In this document: positions 12,336-24,353 of the stretch, one piece after another | Layout: every line of letters begins with the position of its first letter | Position numbering within the stretch: the stretch's first letter is position 1 | Assembly (NCBI GenBank): GCA_026874595.1 | Contig: CM049309.1 | Location: 90,356,723-90,420,722 of the forward strand | Source: Sipunculus nudus | Taxonomy: Eukaryota > Annelida > Sipuncula > Golfingiida > Sipunculidae | Direction of reading: 5' to 3' | DNA length: 64,000 nt | Translations under genes and position numbers: made by a program | Notes under the pieces: generated by a model | What the model was told of the DNA's origin: nothing | The model's database searches: none | Seen by the model: the letters and a program-made list of their open reading frames with translations, nothing else

Positions 12336-12761
12336 GAGACCTAGGTTTATGCATTGGACTTATAGGTTCACAAGGAATGTAGGTGGTATGTGATATACAT
12401 ATCCCGTGAAAAGTGTGTTTTGTAATTAATTCATATACATGTATGCACATCGTCATGTGCTGAGGTTATTTCCCTTTGCCTACATCATAAGATTACAAAT
12501 ATTAATAAATGTGTTGTGAAAAATCAGTTGTTTATAAACTAGCCTTAAGATTCCCCTGACAGGCTCGTTTTAGTACAGCGTAGAAAATCAATCTTGATGG
12601 AACCTATCACCATAGAAACCGGGGTTCGTATATCCGTTGAAATTTTGTATCAGGCATAATCACCAAACCTGGGACGTTTATACATGTTCCAAGCAATTCT
12701 CACACGCTACTGTGCATGACTACGCAATACGTATAACGATAGACAAGCAAAATTATTTAAG

Positions 12762-12764
<3 letters not shown>
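12336..12764. other. Region upstream of the ankyrin gene
   Basis: Unique-looking sequence that could hold the promoter or 5' exon of the ankyrin gene. I find no unambiguous TATA box or initiator, so neither is called. Confidence 0.35.

Positions 12765-12829
<65 letters not shown>
12765..12829. repeat. (AT)n microsatellite in the probable 5'UTR intron
   Basis: About 32 AT dinucleotides ending 63 bp before the splice acceptor of the ankyrin coding exon. Confidence 0.95.
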
Positions 12830-12830
<1 letters not shown>

Positions 12831-12879
12831 TTCCTTTAATCGTACCAGGTAAATGGGATACACAAAAGTACAAATACAC

Positions 12880-12893
12880 CATTTATATTTCAG
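12880..12893 (+). promoter_or_regulatory. Probable 3' splice site of the ankyrin coding exon
   Basis: tttatatttcag directly precedes gttagctgaagg and lies 17 bp before the start codon. It implies an upstream non-coding exon that I cannot place. Confidence 0.55.
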
Positions 12894-12910
12894 GTTAGCT
12901 GAAGGAGAAA

Positions 12911-14056
12911 ATGACGGAAAACGAACCAACCATCAAGCGACCCATCAAGACGGCTCTTCATCAAGCTGTGCTGGACGGTCGTCTGCACCAGGTCCGACTT
13001 CTCGTCACAAATCACGGGGTCAACGTGGACTCGCAGGATGTATTCGGGAGATCGCCGCTGATGTACGCATGTCTGCTACAGGAGGAAGAATACGGATACA
13101 AGATGGCGCGGATCTTTCTGAGCAGTGGTGCCATGTTGAATGTCAGAGACCAGCTGGGGCGCAGTGCCTTCAGCTACGCGTGTATGAAAGGACGTATTAA
13201 AATAGTACAGAGACTTTTGAAAGAAGAACTTTTGGAACTAAATGTACCGGATAACGATGGGAACACTCCGCTCCATCATGCCGCACTATCCGGAAATCCG
13301 GACGTCGCTAGGGAACTTGTCCAGATCATGATCCGGTATGGAATGCCAACCGATTTGCGAAATACCCTCGGTTATACCGCATTATTGTTAGCATGTAAAT
13401 ACGGTCACTTCGTCACCGCACACATATTTATGACTGTCGGAAAAACTTCTCCGACACTGAGGGACAATGAGTTTTTCTTGAACGCCAGGGACTGGGTTCA
13501 AAGAAGTTTCCGATTGGCTCAACCTTTGACCCTTAGGCGCAATCGCACTATGCCGGAAATTGTCACCCGCTTTTTACGGGAAAACACCATGTATACCACG
13601 CCTCTCGTTCCAGAATGTCAGCACCATCGCAGACCCCCCAATCCCCTCGGAAAGTCTCTCAAATCCGCGCTGCGTTTACCGTCAATATATCAGAAAAATG
13701 GAGATGGGTCGGAGGAGAAAGAGACAATGATAGACGACAGGGACGCTCGCCTCGTCCTTCTGAGAGATTTTGACAATTTTTACGCCGATCCAAAGGTGTA
13801 TATCCCTCCGTCTGCAGGGTCGGGGCGCCTTTCGCACCCCCGGACCGCAAAATTACTCGCTGTAGCCGGTCGTCGCACTCACCATTCTTTAAACACGTAC
13901 GACATTAAGACCATCTTTGAGGTGTACAGTGATCAATATGAGACCGGTGGTATAGTCCGGAAGTCGGCCAAGTTTGGCGCGAGTCTAGAGAACCTGGCAG
14001 CAGACGGCGGCGCCACTCTCCTTCCCAAAGTACACGTGACCGGAACTAGTGCGTAA
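12911..14056 (+). CDS. Ankyrin-repeat protein, single coding exon
   Basis: A 381-residue frame. The ATG has A at -3 and an in-frame TAG at 12896-12898 just upstream, so this is the natural start. Residues 10-180 hold about five ankyrin repeats, with typical helix-turn signatures: TALHQAVLDGRLHQVRLLV, GRSPLMYAC, GRSAFSYACMKGRIKIVQRLL, GNTPLHHAALSGNPDVARELV and GYTALLLACKYGHF. Ankyrin repeats are protein-binding modules. The C-terminal half (about 185-381) has no domain I recognise and is rich in basic and Ser/Pro residues, which suggests disorder with linear motifs. No signal peptide or membrane segment is seen, so a cytoplasmic or nuclear location is likely. The layout (short ankyrin block, long low-complexity tail, intronless coding region) recalls ANKRD34/63-type proteins, but orthology is not established. 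Composition is clearly less AT-rich than the flanks, as expected of real coding sequence. No poly(A) signal is obvious nearby. Confidence 0.88.
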   Translation: MTENEPTIKRPIKTALHQAVLDGRLHQVRLLVTNHGVNVDSQDVFGRSPLMYACLLQEEEYGYKMARIFLSSGAMLNVRDQLGRSAFSYACMKGRIKIVQRLLKEELLELNVPDNDGNTPLHHAALSGNPDVARELVQIMIRYGMPTDLRNTLGYTALLLACKYGHFVTAHIFMTVGKTSPTLRDNEFFLNARDWVQRSFRLAQPLTLRRNRTMPEIVTRFLRENTMYTTPLVPECQHHRRPPNPLGKSLKSALRLPSIYQKNGDGSEEKETMIDDRDARLVLLRDFDNFYADPKVYIPPSAGSGRLSHPRTAKLLAVAGRRTHHSLNTYDIKTIFEVYSDQYETGGIVRKSAKFGASLENLAADGGATLLPKVHVTGTSA

Positions 14057-14131
14057 ATATTTTTAACTCTAATTTTCTTTGAAAATCCTTGCATGTGGTA
14101 AAATTGACATGCTATACCAGCACATATGCCT

Positions 14132-14133
<2 letters not shown>

Positions 14134-14179
<46 letters not shown>
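14134..14179. repeat. (TA)n microsatellite downstream of the ankyrin gene
   Basis: About 23 TA dinucleotides, 78 bp after the stop codon and possibly inside the 3'UTR. Confidence 0.9.
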
Positions 14180-14185
<6 letters not shown>

Positions 14186-15031
14186 CTATATAGTGTTGTG
14201 TTATATACTGTTTCACTTTCAACTTGTAACAATACACCACATGAAAAAGGCATTTAAATTCTAGAGGTTGGCATTGGCCAAGTATTTAAGGAACTGTTCG
14301 AGTCACTCTGCGATTGTAATTAATCCGGTCCCTGTGGTCACGTCAATTCCTTGGGGTTGACGGCCCACACCCGCCGGAAGTGATCCCCGGGGGGTATTAT
14401 CTCATATTGTACAAGAGATCAGGGACTGATGGCCAGTAGGGGCACGGGGCTGGTCTTTGATGTGTTCTCGCCTCTTTACCCACAATTAGTTAACAATTTG
14501 CCTCTGTTCAACACCCAGCGCACCTGTCGCCAAAGCATTTACAGGTTACGCGGTCCCTCCTAGCCACAGGGGCTTCATTCATCATGTTTCACGTATATCT
14601 GACCATTAATGCAGTTTCTAATTATCATTTGATAAATTTGTGATTTGTATGTGTCATATATTGTGCTATAATGCAGTTATGCCCAAAATAACAAAATGGG
14701 AACACATTCAGTCTGTTGTACCGAAACGCATTTAATCATGTTATGGACTTGCACGTGTGTGAACATAATATGTTGAAGAAAAGTCCGCTCGGCTTCATGC
14801 TATGCAAATATATGAATATGCACTAATATTAATTAATACTGAATGAGGTATCGTCAGTGTCTTGCGTGTCTAACAACCCTATTTTATATATATGTTTTGA
14901 CATGCATGCATACTATATAGTTGCACGTTTATTTTTTTTTATAGAATATATAGTCTTTGTATAAAAATGACCATTTATTGTAAGACAGAGCGCTACACAT
15001 TTCTGATTCCTATAAATATCTTATTTTTATT
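14180..15031. other. 3' flank of the ankyrin gene
   Basis: 14280-14600 is more GC-rich than its surroundings (ccgccggaagtgatcccc region) and has no repeats. It could be 3'UTR or a regulatory element. The remainder is AT-rich with nothing recognised. Confidence 0.35.
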
Positions 15032-15032
15032 A

Positions 15033-15102
<70 letters not shown>

Positions 15103-15103
15103 G

Positions 15104-15145
<42 letters not shown>
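15032..15145. repeat. (TA)n(GA)n compound microsatellite
   Basis: About 10 TA units pass into about 45 GA units with a few interruptions (aaag, gggag). The GA part is a purine tract on this strand. Confidence 0.95.
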
Positions 15146-15148
<3 letters not shown>

Positions 15149-17237
15149 GGAATTAAGTTTTATGCTAAGATCCTTTAGGAAAGAAAGAATTCATGCATTG
15201 ATATAAACATAATACATTTTAATTACAGAGCAAAAAGCACGATTAAAATATATAGACATGCATGCATTTTATTGTTATATAATTCTTTTACTTTATTTTG
15301 CATATTTTATACCTTATTTGTTGTTTAATGTCATGTGAGCTATCCCTTTTAGATTGATAGCTGTATGGTTTTGATGTCTTTATTTAATTCACACTTTCAT
15401 GTACGGACCAACGGACAAATACGTATTCATATAATTCTAAACGTGTTTTTCCATGTATCGGTAAAATTCTAAATCCATTTATGTTAACCCTTTTGTTAGG
15501 TATATATTTATTTGCGATGAATCACCGGTTAGTAGATACATTGTCCCAATCGTTCACGCGAACACGTGAACCGAAGAGCTGATTTTCCGTTGAAAACTCT
15601 TCTCTCTTGCATGGTTTCTGGACTGTGCAAGAAATTAATAAGCAACTAAAAGGTGAACCCACGCCCAAGATCGCCATGTCAATTTCACGGCTGCTTTCAT
15701 ACAAAACGTCATTGCGTTTTATTACATGCTTGGCTTTGCATGATAGAAACTTGACTATGGTGGCAGGGACAATATCGTGATCACCGGGGGCCAAACACGC
15801 ACAAACGCATTACATAACAACAATGACATCAAAAACATTGCACCCACATCATTATCTAGGCGACGCTTGTTTAGCAACCTGGTGTCACTTTCAATGGCCA
15901 GTGTTAGTTTCAAGATCAATTTCAGTTCTAAAGATCACTGGCGCGTGTAAATTTCAGCCCCGATCGCCCCGCGTTTGTTGCGCCAACAGCCATATGGCTT
16001 GCAAAATGCTTTTGTGCCAACGGCTTAGAAGTTAATAAAAATGGAATTATTGCCTCAAAGATGGCCCGGTCATGTTTTACAGTCTACTGCGCGTATTAAG
16101 CAAAGGGTGATAATAAATTAGACGGTTTCTCCGACCGTGAATTTCCAATTTGTCCGAAAATGCAAGTATACTGCTAGGATGCATGTGTTGATATTGGTGT
16201 CATCCCGCATGCAGCATGTATGTAAACAGGCACATCCATTTGTTTTAAGGAAACTGCATGCAGGGATATTTGAATATATTACGATCCCGGAATCCTCGTG
16301 CTTTGGCAAACGAAACATGCGAGTATATATGTTGACATACGACGAATTAACGAGATATTGAAAGAAATGCACTATAACATACAGGCGTGTATATCATAAA
16401 TATGTGCATGTGTGATTACATCGGTCACATGCGTGTGTGTGCTATTCAATTGTAAACCTGGAAGAAAATAAAATTTTAGCTTGCAGGATATTTAAAGGCT
16501 AAAGCTATGACTGATCGTGTATCATTCATGCATGTATACAAAACCAGAGCAATTAAATGAATAAATATATAAGATTAATCTTAAACTGCAAATCATATAA
16601 ATGTTGACAAATCTTCGCCTTCTTTCTTTGTTAAAGTTCATCGTTAAATAAAATTTAAAGTGGCAGAACTGGAATTATATCATAAACTTCGCCAGTTTTG
16701 TAACAGGGTTATAACAATGCATCTTACAATCGATGCACACGTTCAAAGCCAGTCATTAATCGATAATGGAATCAGTCGTTCAATAATCGGCTGAAAATCG
16801 TATGTTCATACCCTTTTGATCTAAAGCTTATATAAATATATATCAAATTTAGAACAGAATCAATACACGTGATGTCAGAGGTATATACCGTTATCTGACA
16901 AAGTAAGTCATCTTATATGTATATATACTGAATGAAATCTTAGCGCAGTAGTAGTTGAGAAGATATTATTAATTTATGTTGATCTTTATCTAAGCATATT
17001 CTGAGAAGAAACATTTTAGTATAGATATATGTCTCCGATTGAATATCGATTGTTCACAATAATCGTATAAAGGATCAAGTCGAAAGGCAATAATCTAAAT
17101 CGCATTGAATCGAAGACCCCTTAATTCGCAATTCAGAGGCCTAGAATATATATAACACAAGAATGGTATAAACATGCATGCATTTGAAGGTGGTTTGAAA
17201 AAGAAATATATGCAAATATGCGTACATGCAATTATCC
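15146..17237. other. Intergenic DNA with a moderate-GC block
   Basis: 15520-16060 has mixed composition and a 90-residue minus-strand frame at 15522-15794 that I do not recognise and that lacks supporting splice or start signals. The rest is AT-rich unique-looking DNA. No gene is called. Confidence 0.4.
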
Positions 17238-17305
17238 ATATATATATATATATATATATATAAATATATATATATATTTTATTCCTTTATATATCTTTAC
17301 GCATT

Positions 17306-17357
<52 letters not shown>
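17238..17357. repeat. Two (AT)n microsatellites
   Basis: (TA)n at 17238-17277 and at about 17309-17357, separated by about 30 bp. Confidence 0.9.
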
Positions 17358-17361
<4 letters not shown>

Positions 17362-18133
17362 CACCCATTTGACACACAGAAAATTGAAATCGGAGACTTT
17401 GAATCAAATTCAATTTCAATAATGACAATTTAAGACAGATATATACATATATACATGATTCCTATTAATTTATATATATATATATATATATGTAAGTGTG
17501 TGTGTGTTCCCATGCATGAAGCTACATTCCTCCTTCAAATAACATATAAATATATTGATATACTTTTGTACTAAATATATAGCTATATTCTTAATTGCTA
17601 TTTTACATAAATGTTACGTAAAATTATTTGATTATATATAAAAAATGTGAAATGAGCATTCACACAATTGGGCCACCATGCATGTGCTCTCTAGATCTGT
17701 CTTCTTAATTCAGTCATCTTGACATATATTATAACAATATTTTAAATAAGTTAATACACCATCTTTATAGAAGAAAATTATGTTACGCAATTCTATAATG
17801 AAAACTCATTATAATAAAAAAAATCATAGAAACGCTCCATGTATAAACACGTATACTTTTCCAGGGGTGTGTGTGAAAATGCCAACGTGTTTCAGTTTTG
17901 TATATTTATATATATATATAGGCAGGGTTCCCTGATTACCCCCTGACCTTTAGCTAGTTTTCAAAGATAAACTATCCCACCAAATTCAAATTCGGTCTCA
18001 AAAACGTCATTTTACTGCTAATCCAAACCAAATCCTTATTTGATAATAGTAACTGGAGTATATTACAGAAATCAAAGAAAACTGAAACTATATAGAAATT
18101 TGGAATAGACAAGGTTATAATCTTCAAAGAACC
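17358..18133. other. AT-rich intergenic DNA
   Basis: A short (TA)n run lies at about 17471-17492. At about 17920-17950 a single gttccctgattaccccctgacc block resembles the units of the minisatellite at 18520-18735. Confidence 0.4.
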
Positions 18134-18361
18134 TTGCATTCTGTATCAAGCATTTATCATGTGTATAATTTTAACACACAATCACAACAAACGGCTTCAA
18201 TGGATCAAAGTAACTGCGGTGTGTTCTGCCTATATGTAGTTTGTTCCCTGAGCAGACTGCATCCTTGCATAGACTGCTCCACTATAGTACGATATATTAG
18301 TTGGTCGGCATCATCAACCTTTATACACGTGTGCACAAAAATCAAAGTGAATCAAGATTAA
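18134..18361 (+). pseudogene. Possible remnant of a Ulp1-type cysteine protease domain
   Basis: A 75-codon open stretch without an ATG start contains SMDQSNCGVFCLYVVCSL. The QSNCGVF core resembles the Gln...(D/N)-Cys-Gly-Val-(F/Y) catalytic cysteine block of C48 (Ulp1/SENP) proteases, which some DNA transposons also encode. The flanking His/Asp part of the triad cannot be found upstream, and the C-terminal half is not protein-like. At best this is a fragment. The similarity rests on about seven residues and could be chance. Confidence 0.25.
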
Positions 18362-18519
18362 ACCTACATATACACAGCAAAACTTTAATTGTAAGGGAAT
18401 ATAAAAAAGTATAATATGAAATTATTGAAAGCTGGCTCAGGAGGCAAGATATGCCAAAGTCTTCCTATATACCTGATAAAAGAGATATCTATATATAACT
18501 ACAATCGATACATAGCCAT

Positions 18520-18735
18520 TACAATTTCCCTGGCCTTTCCCTGACTTGCCTATAATGATCACAAAATTCCCTGGCCTTTCCCTGACTTGCCTATAATTAA
18601 CACAAAATTCCCTGAATTTCCCTGCATGACTTGCCTAATTATCACAAAATTTCCTGAATTTTTATGAAATTCCCAGACTTTTCCCTGACCTTGAAAATAT
18701 AAATTTCCCCTGACTTTTCCCTGACCGCTTGCAAC
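18520..18735. repeat. Degenerate minisatellite of ttccctgactt units
   Basis: Repeated words ttccctggcctttccctgac and ttgcctataatgatcaca, with a period of about 50 bp, four imperfect units. Confidence 0.7.
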
Positions 18736-20285
18736 CATGATATGACAATTTTTCATTTTTTTTCTGAATGAAGTATATTACAAATTCGACCGATAATGCA
18801 ATATAGTTCAAACTGGTTCATTGCGGGCCACTGGAATTAATATATTTAAATTGATGCATGTGGTCCCGTATAGTAGAGTTGTATGTCAATACCTATTTAG
18901 TATAGGCTGGTTCTGATTAGTATATATAATCTAGTTTACATATACATTTGATTTTTCTACGTTCGGCAAAATCTCGAACCAGATGGACAGCGGCTATCAA
19001 AGACGTGGTCTCCATGTAGATATTTACTTGATTGAAACTCAGTGGTGGTAGTGGTTGTCATTTAACTGGGTTTACTATTGACATCGGTACATTCGGGCAA
19101 GAACGGGGAAAGGATGGGGGGAAAGTTTGTTACCCCGTAAAGTTATTGCAGTAATTTATAGTTGTAACAAGTATAACAATTTGCAAATTGCTCAAAAAGA
19201 TACCTCATAATTTAAGCTTTTTATACATAAATTTAGAATTTTACTAAAAACTGATGTGGCCTGCCAGTGACATACATATTTTCATACATAGATACATATA
19301 GGTTAATGGCATCATATCATACACGTATAACGTTTATATAATAATATTATTATTATTATTAATATTATTATTAATATTATTATTAGTAGTAGTAGTAGTA
19401 GTAGTATTATTATTATTAAAAATAATAATCAGAAAGGTTCCAGATTATTAAAAAAATAAGAATAAAATAATAATAATAATAATAATAATAAATATTTTCT
19501 GATAAACACACAACCATCAAAATTTGAATTATGAAATTTGAAATCTGTAAAATAAAGTTTTGGATATTTTTTGCATGAGCCCAAGGACCTTATTTCATGA
19601 TCGAGGGAGCGGTCCCATTTCCCTTGTGGGTATATATATATATGTCCTTGTTTAAATATTCAAAATGTTATTCCTTTTGAACTGAAGTATGTCAATATCA
19701 GAAAGGAAATTAATATAAATCATTGTTAAATAAACAAAATATTAACACATGACAGATTGTAAACATTTTTATTGACAACTTTGGTTAATGATGAGGGGTT
19801 TGTGTCATGATGGAGAGACACTTCTCCAGGATGAATGATCTTTGGAAGAGTATTTAATCCGTTACACCTCAGTTTATTGTCGTCGCAATAAGAAGTTGAG
19901 ATTTCCTATATGTTTGGTTATTTTCTACTTGCATGGACGTTCAGAAAACGTTAATTTTATAGAAGAATAAGCCGTTGGAGCGGCATCACCTCAATCTCCT
20001 CTGATGCCCGGAGGTATATCTAAACATAAATGTACCGCGTACACGGAGGACGCTGGACCATCAGCAGACGACTCTTGAGACTCCCGCCATTGTATCACTT
20101 CCCTCTTGTAAACAGCATCAACCGGAGGCTTCCTCCAGACACTTCTTTCAAACAATTTCACTGTCTGTATACCGTGACTTCAAACTGGGCATGTGATGAG
20201 TTTGCACTATAGATGTGGTGTCAGTGAATAAAGCTCTTTCTTACTTAATACATTATATTTTAATATAATAATAATCAATAAATTG

Positions 20286-20289
<4 letters not shown>
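18736..20289. other. Intergenic DNA with trinucleotide tracts
   Basis: 19338-19420 holds imperfect (ATT)n passing into (AGT)n and back, and 19468-19490 is (AAT)n. The remaining sequence is AT-rich and without recognised features. Confidence 0.6.

Positions 20290-20319
<30 letters not shown>
20290..20319. repeat. (AT)n microsatellite
   Basis: About 15 AT dinucleotides. Confidence 0.85.
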
Positions 20320-20325
<6 letters not shown>

Positions 20326-21425
20326 TATTTTCAAACAAACCTATAAATGTCTATTTGCAACTTTGTACATGCATATACTAGTATACACAAATAAAGAGAT
20401 ATATTAGTATATTTCTTTTCAAATATCTTAAAGATATTTTCGAGGATGTATTATAATTAATTGAATATATGCTTAACATTGAAATAAGAACAAAAGAAAA
20501 TTGATTCTAGAGTATACATATTGTGACTTTTCAAATACGATTTTCCAAACAAGGTCATGATTTATATAAGACCAAATTCCAGAAATTTATCTGACCTATA
20601 CAGGCATTAATGGATTAGTGGGTATATATACTCCGTATACATGTATACGAAATTGTTTATATATGGGTTCGCGGTATATGCTTTCTCCTCGTCTGTATAG
20701 AAGACACAGTACCTTGACATATTATTAACTTTTCTTTCATATTGTGTAGCTCCTCTCCCCTTTTCTCTCTATCTCCTTCTCTCTCCCCTCCTCCTCCTCC
20801 TCCTCCTCCTCTCTCTCTCTCTAAATATATACATATATATATATAAATGTATATATATATACTAGTAGTATGTAAGTGCTGAACGAATCTATCAGTGCTC
20901 TATTAGCCTGATGCTAAGAGCTGATGCACAGAATTTACAACGACAATGTTCAGTTACACATTAACACGTCTTTTCATGCTGTCGCAATCATAAGATGTGA
21001 AATGTTAAGGGACAGTTGGTGACATTATGTAATTACGTAAGCACAGGGCACTCAGCCATCGTCAGGTTGGAGTGTATATGGGGATTATGATTATGTCTGA
21101 AGTGCATTTGGAAATGAGCTCTGATCTTTTGTTTAGCCTTTGTGTCTTGGGGAACGTTATGATTTGGACCTTTTCTTCCAGGCAAAAATTACATCTTTCA
21201 CTGGGGAGCTTTCTAAGGGGAGCGCGCTTAAGGACCCGGCAGTTTATTGAATATGGGGTGTTTTTTTTCTGTTGGAGCCAAAAGTACTTTGAGAGTTCCG
21301 AGTCTTTTTCGTACTTGAGGTGGCTGAATGATTTCTTGTAGTTCCTCTATATATAGCGGGATTTCAAGTCGATGCCGACAAGTCCGAAGTAGGTTTTCTC
21401 CGAGGTTGGGGTTGTGACGTCAGCG

Positions 21426-21428
<3 letters not shown>
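20320..21428. other. Intergenic DNA with a (CCT)n/(CT)n tract
   Basis: 20785-20822 is (CCT)n passing into (CT)n. A frame at 21072-21341 (89 codons) is not recognised and has no supporting signals. Confidence 0.45.

Positions 21429-21494
<66 letters not shown>
21429..21494. repeat. (AT)n microsatellite
   Basis: About 33 uninterrupted AT dinucleotides. Confidence 0.95.
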
Positions 21495-21496
<2 letters not shown>

Positions 21497-23546
21497 TATG
21501 TTACCGATGACAAAGTTATTGATAAGACTGCTGTACTGGAGAGCTGCATATAGGGGCCTGGCTCAGCATGCAGACTGGCCTAGCACAGTGTATAAGCGGA
21601 TTGAGCAGTCACGGAGCTATACACAGATATCGTCCCAACACGATTATACCAATAACAAGAACATCCCATGCTTCCGCGAACAACTTCAAACGCATCACGG
21701 GAGCCAATTAGTCTTCACAAGATCATCAGCAATTCATTTCAGGCAGATGGACGGACAAACCAAAGCCGGCACTAAGCGCACGCGAGCCGTTATTCCCCCT
21801 CAGAGAGAAAATATTATTCTGCATTACCTTCTGGGTACCTTGTATTCATAATAAAAAAAAATTTCAAACTGTTGCTGTCATCACTTGTTGGATTTTCGTT
21901 TATATCCAACTATATATAAAATTCAAAGCAGCATCATGAACAGAAGATAATTATTTGAAAAGAATCTTTCTAATATATGAATGGGATCATTATACAAATT
22001 CTATATTTGACCACGTTTAAAAGGAGATTAGATATGGATAACAGACTATATTTCTGTCACATTGGTCCACTTTAAGAATACGAACACAGACATATATCTT
22101 GCCTGATGCAAACTAAAGAGCATTTACTCTTTCTTGGAATTCTCGAGAATACTTATAGTTATCTTAAATATATCCAAATGTGAACAGTACCAATAATATA
22201 ATAGGCAATTGTTAAAATAGTTTTAATTTTTTTTACTGTTTGTTATTTATTTTACTTATTATAACTAGAAAGAAACTTTTTTTTCTCCTAAAATATTTTT
22301 GAAAATTTATTTTATTTGAAGATACAAAGAGAGGGGTTATACGCGTGTTACTAATTCTCACAACTAAACAGACGCAATTATTAAATTATTATAGTAAGCC
22401 TAATATATATGTTAAATTCTAACTAACATTTATGTAGCCATGTAATATTGTTAAATATTCGACAATAATTTGCGACATTTATACAATAGACACTCAATGT
22501 CCACGGCGCCTCAATTATGATATATTAAAAGAAATGTATATATGTAAAGGTTTGTTTACAATATATTGAACGATATATACATATCACCTGGTCACAATGT
22601 TATATATAGAGGCAGCTAATTGTGAGAAGAATCTTAATATTTCAATCATCTTTCCCGTTAGCTGCGTCAATAATTACTGTAAACACTGAACACATTCGGT
22701 TAGTGTATGGCGCTTCAGGTTACCATAATTTATCAGCTATGGTTGGCAAAAGAAACGAGAAAAATTGGTCGATATGTCATTGTATTGGGCGCATCGGGTC
22801 TTGAACCCGGCGGATTGATTCGCGGAGGTACAATGGCGTTGTTCGTCCGGTGAAGCAGACGACCATTCATGCTACCGGACTATTATTGTACATCGGTGCC
22901 GTTGTTGGCCAGTCGGGCTAAATTATTTACATCAGGGCTAAGTGCATGGCGTCCATTTTGTGCCTCTGCCTTCTAGGAATTCAATAGGGGCATTTAACTG
23001 TTAGGACAATATTTTAACGCGACTAGCCAATAAGCCCATGCACCAATGAACGATTGTTGTCTGCAGCCCCTTTTGTATGGCTCAGCAGGAAATCTATCTT
23101 GCCCAATTTGATGTGCTTTTATGGTGTGAAATGCCCTGTGCTATCTTCTTGCTTAATTAAAGCAAATGGCTTTGTTATAATGCTGGAAAATCTGACAATA
23201 ATACTTATTGGGTGTCGAGCCAGTTCTCTTACCAAATGCGCCGGCAAGCACGGATATCTCATATATGGAGAGAGATAAAAGAACATACAACCAAACAAAA
23301 CAGAGCCTGCTTGCTTACATGCATGCACGTTTGCTAGGCAAATAGCATATATATATATACATGTTACTCTTCGCGCATGTATTTTCTGTATATAAAACAT
23401 AACCTTAGCAGAAAAAAAATTTATATGTTATATGTTCATATATACTTGTGCACCAGAAAACCTTTTTTAAATCAGACTAATTTTATTCTGTATATATCAG
23501 ATTTATTTTACCAAACAACTTATATACACTTGAATTTATGTTTACT
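21495..23546. other. Intergenic DNA, nothing firm
   Basis: Frames at 21414-21851 and 23054-23278 are not recognised. At about 22785-22830 a T-arm-like inverted pair (gggtcttgaaccc) occurs without an A-box, so no tRNA is called. 22780-23060 has moderate GC and no repeats. Confidence 0.4.
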
Positions 23547-23583
<37 letters not shown>

Positions 23584-23587
23584 ATAT
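23547..23587. repeat. (TA)n(TG)n microsatellite
   Basis: About 10 TA units followed by about 9 TG units. Confidence 0.85.
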
Positions 23588-24174
23588 ATGAATGGTGAAT
23601 GTATCTAAATAATTTATTTAATTTTATTTTTTGGTATGGACTGAGAACAGGGGATACTGCAATTTATTGATTCCTTTTGCATTTCTTATAACCATATACA
23701 TGCATGGCTCAGAGATACATATCAGCGTTTGTTGTTTTGAATAACAATAGAACCATGATGTTTCTATGCCTCCAAAATGGGGCATGCATATACAATGGTA
23801 GGATACATACATCTGGTCCACTGTAACATTATATTTTATGTTTATTATTTCTAAAACTTATATACCCGGGGTAGAAAAACGATGTATGAAAATATCGTTT
23901 TTAATACAATGTTAAATCTTAACATATATCTACCTGTACAATAAGGGTTTGAAACAAGACATGTATATACGCATGTAGTTATAATAGCCTTCTCATATAA
24001 AAGTATTTTAATGGGATAATGATATTATTATAATAAACAAACTCGGCATTAACATTAGGGAAAAAAAGATCTATAATAAAATGAGTAAAATATCTGTGTA
24101 TTTAATAAACACGCGAAAATATTTTTCTAAATAGATTTCTTTATTTCTCACGTATAAAGAAATTAATACATATA

Positions 24175-24178
<4 letters not shown>
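23588..24178. other. AT-rich intergenic DNA
   Basis: No gene or repeat is recognised. Confidence 0.4.
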
Positions 24179-24217
<39 letters not shown>

Positions 24218-24286
24218 AATATATATACATAATATTTCTTTCGGACTGTTAAGGTTCGAAAATAAGTCATCATTTTCAGAAGTTAT

Positions 24287-24318
<32 letters not shown>

Positions 24319-24320
24319 AC

Positions 24321-24347
<27 letters not shown>
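24179..24347. repeat. Two (TC)n tracts
   Basis: (TC)n at 24179-24218 and 24288-24347, both with a few interruptions. Confidence 0.9.

Positions 24348-24353
<6 letters not shown>

Noticed and set aside
15522-15794. 90-codon minus-strand frame
   Set aside because: No motif recognised, no splice or start support; kept only as a note in the intergenic entry.
22785-22860. tRNA T-arm-like inverted pair
   Set aside because: No A-box, D-arm or acceptor pairing found on either strand.
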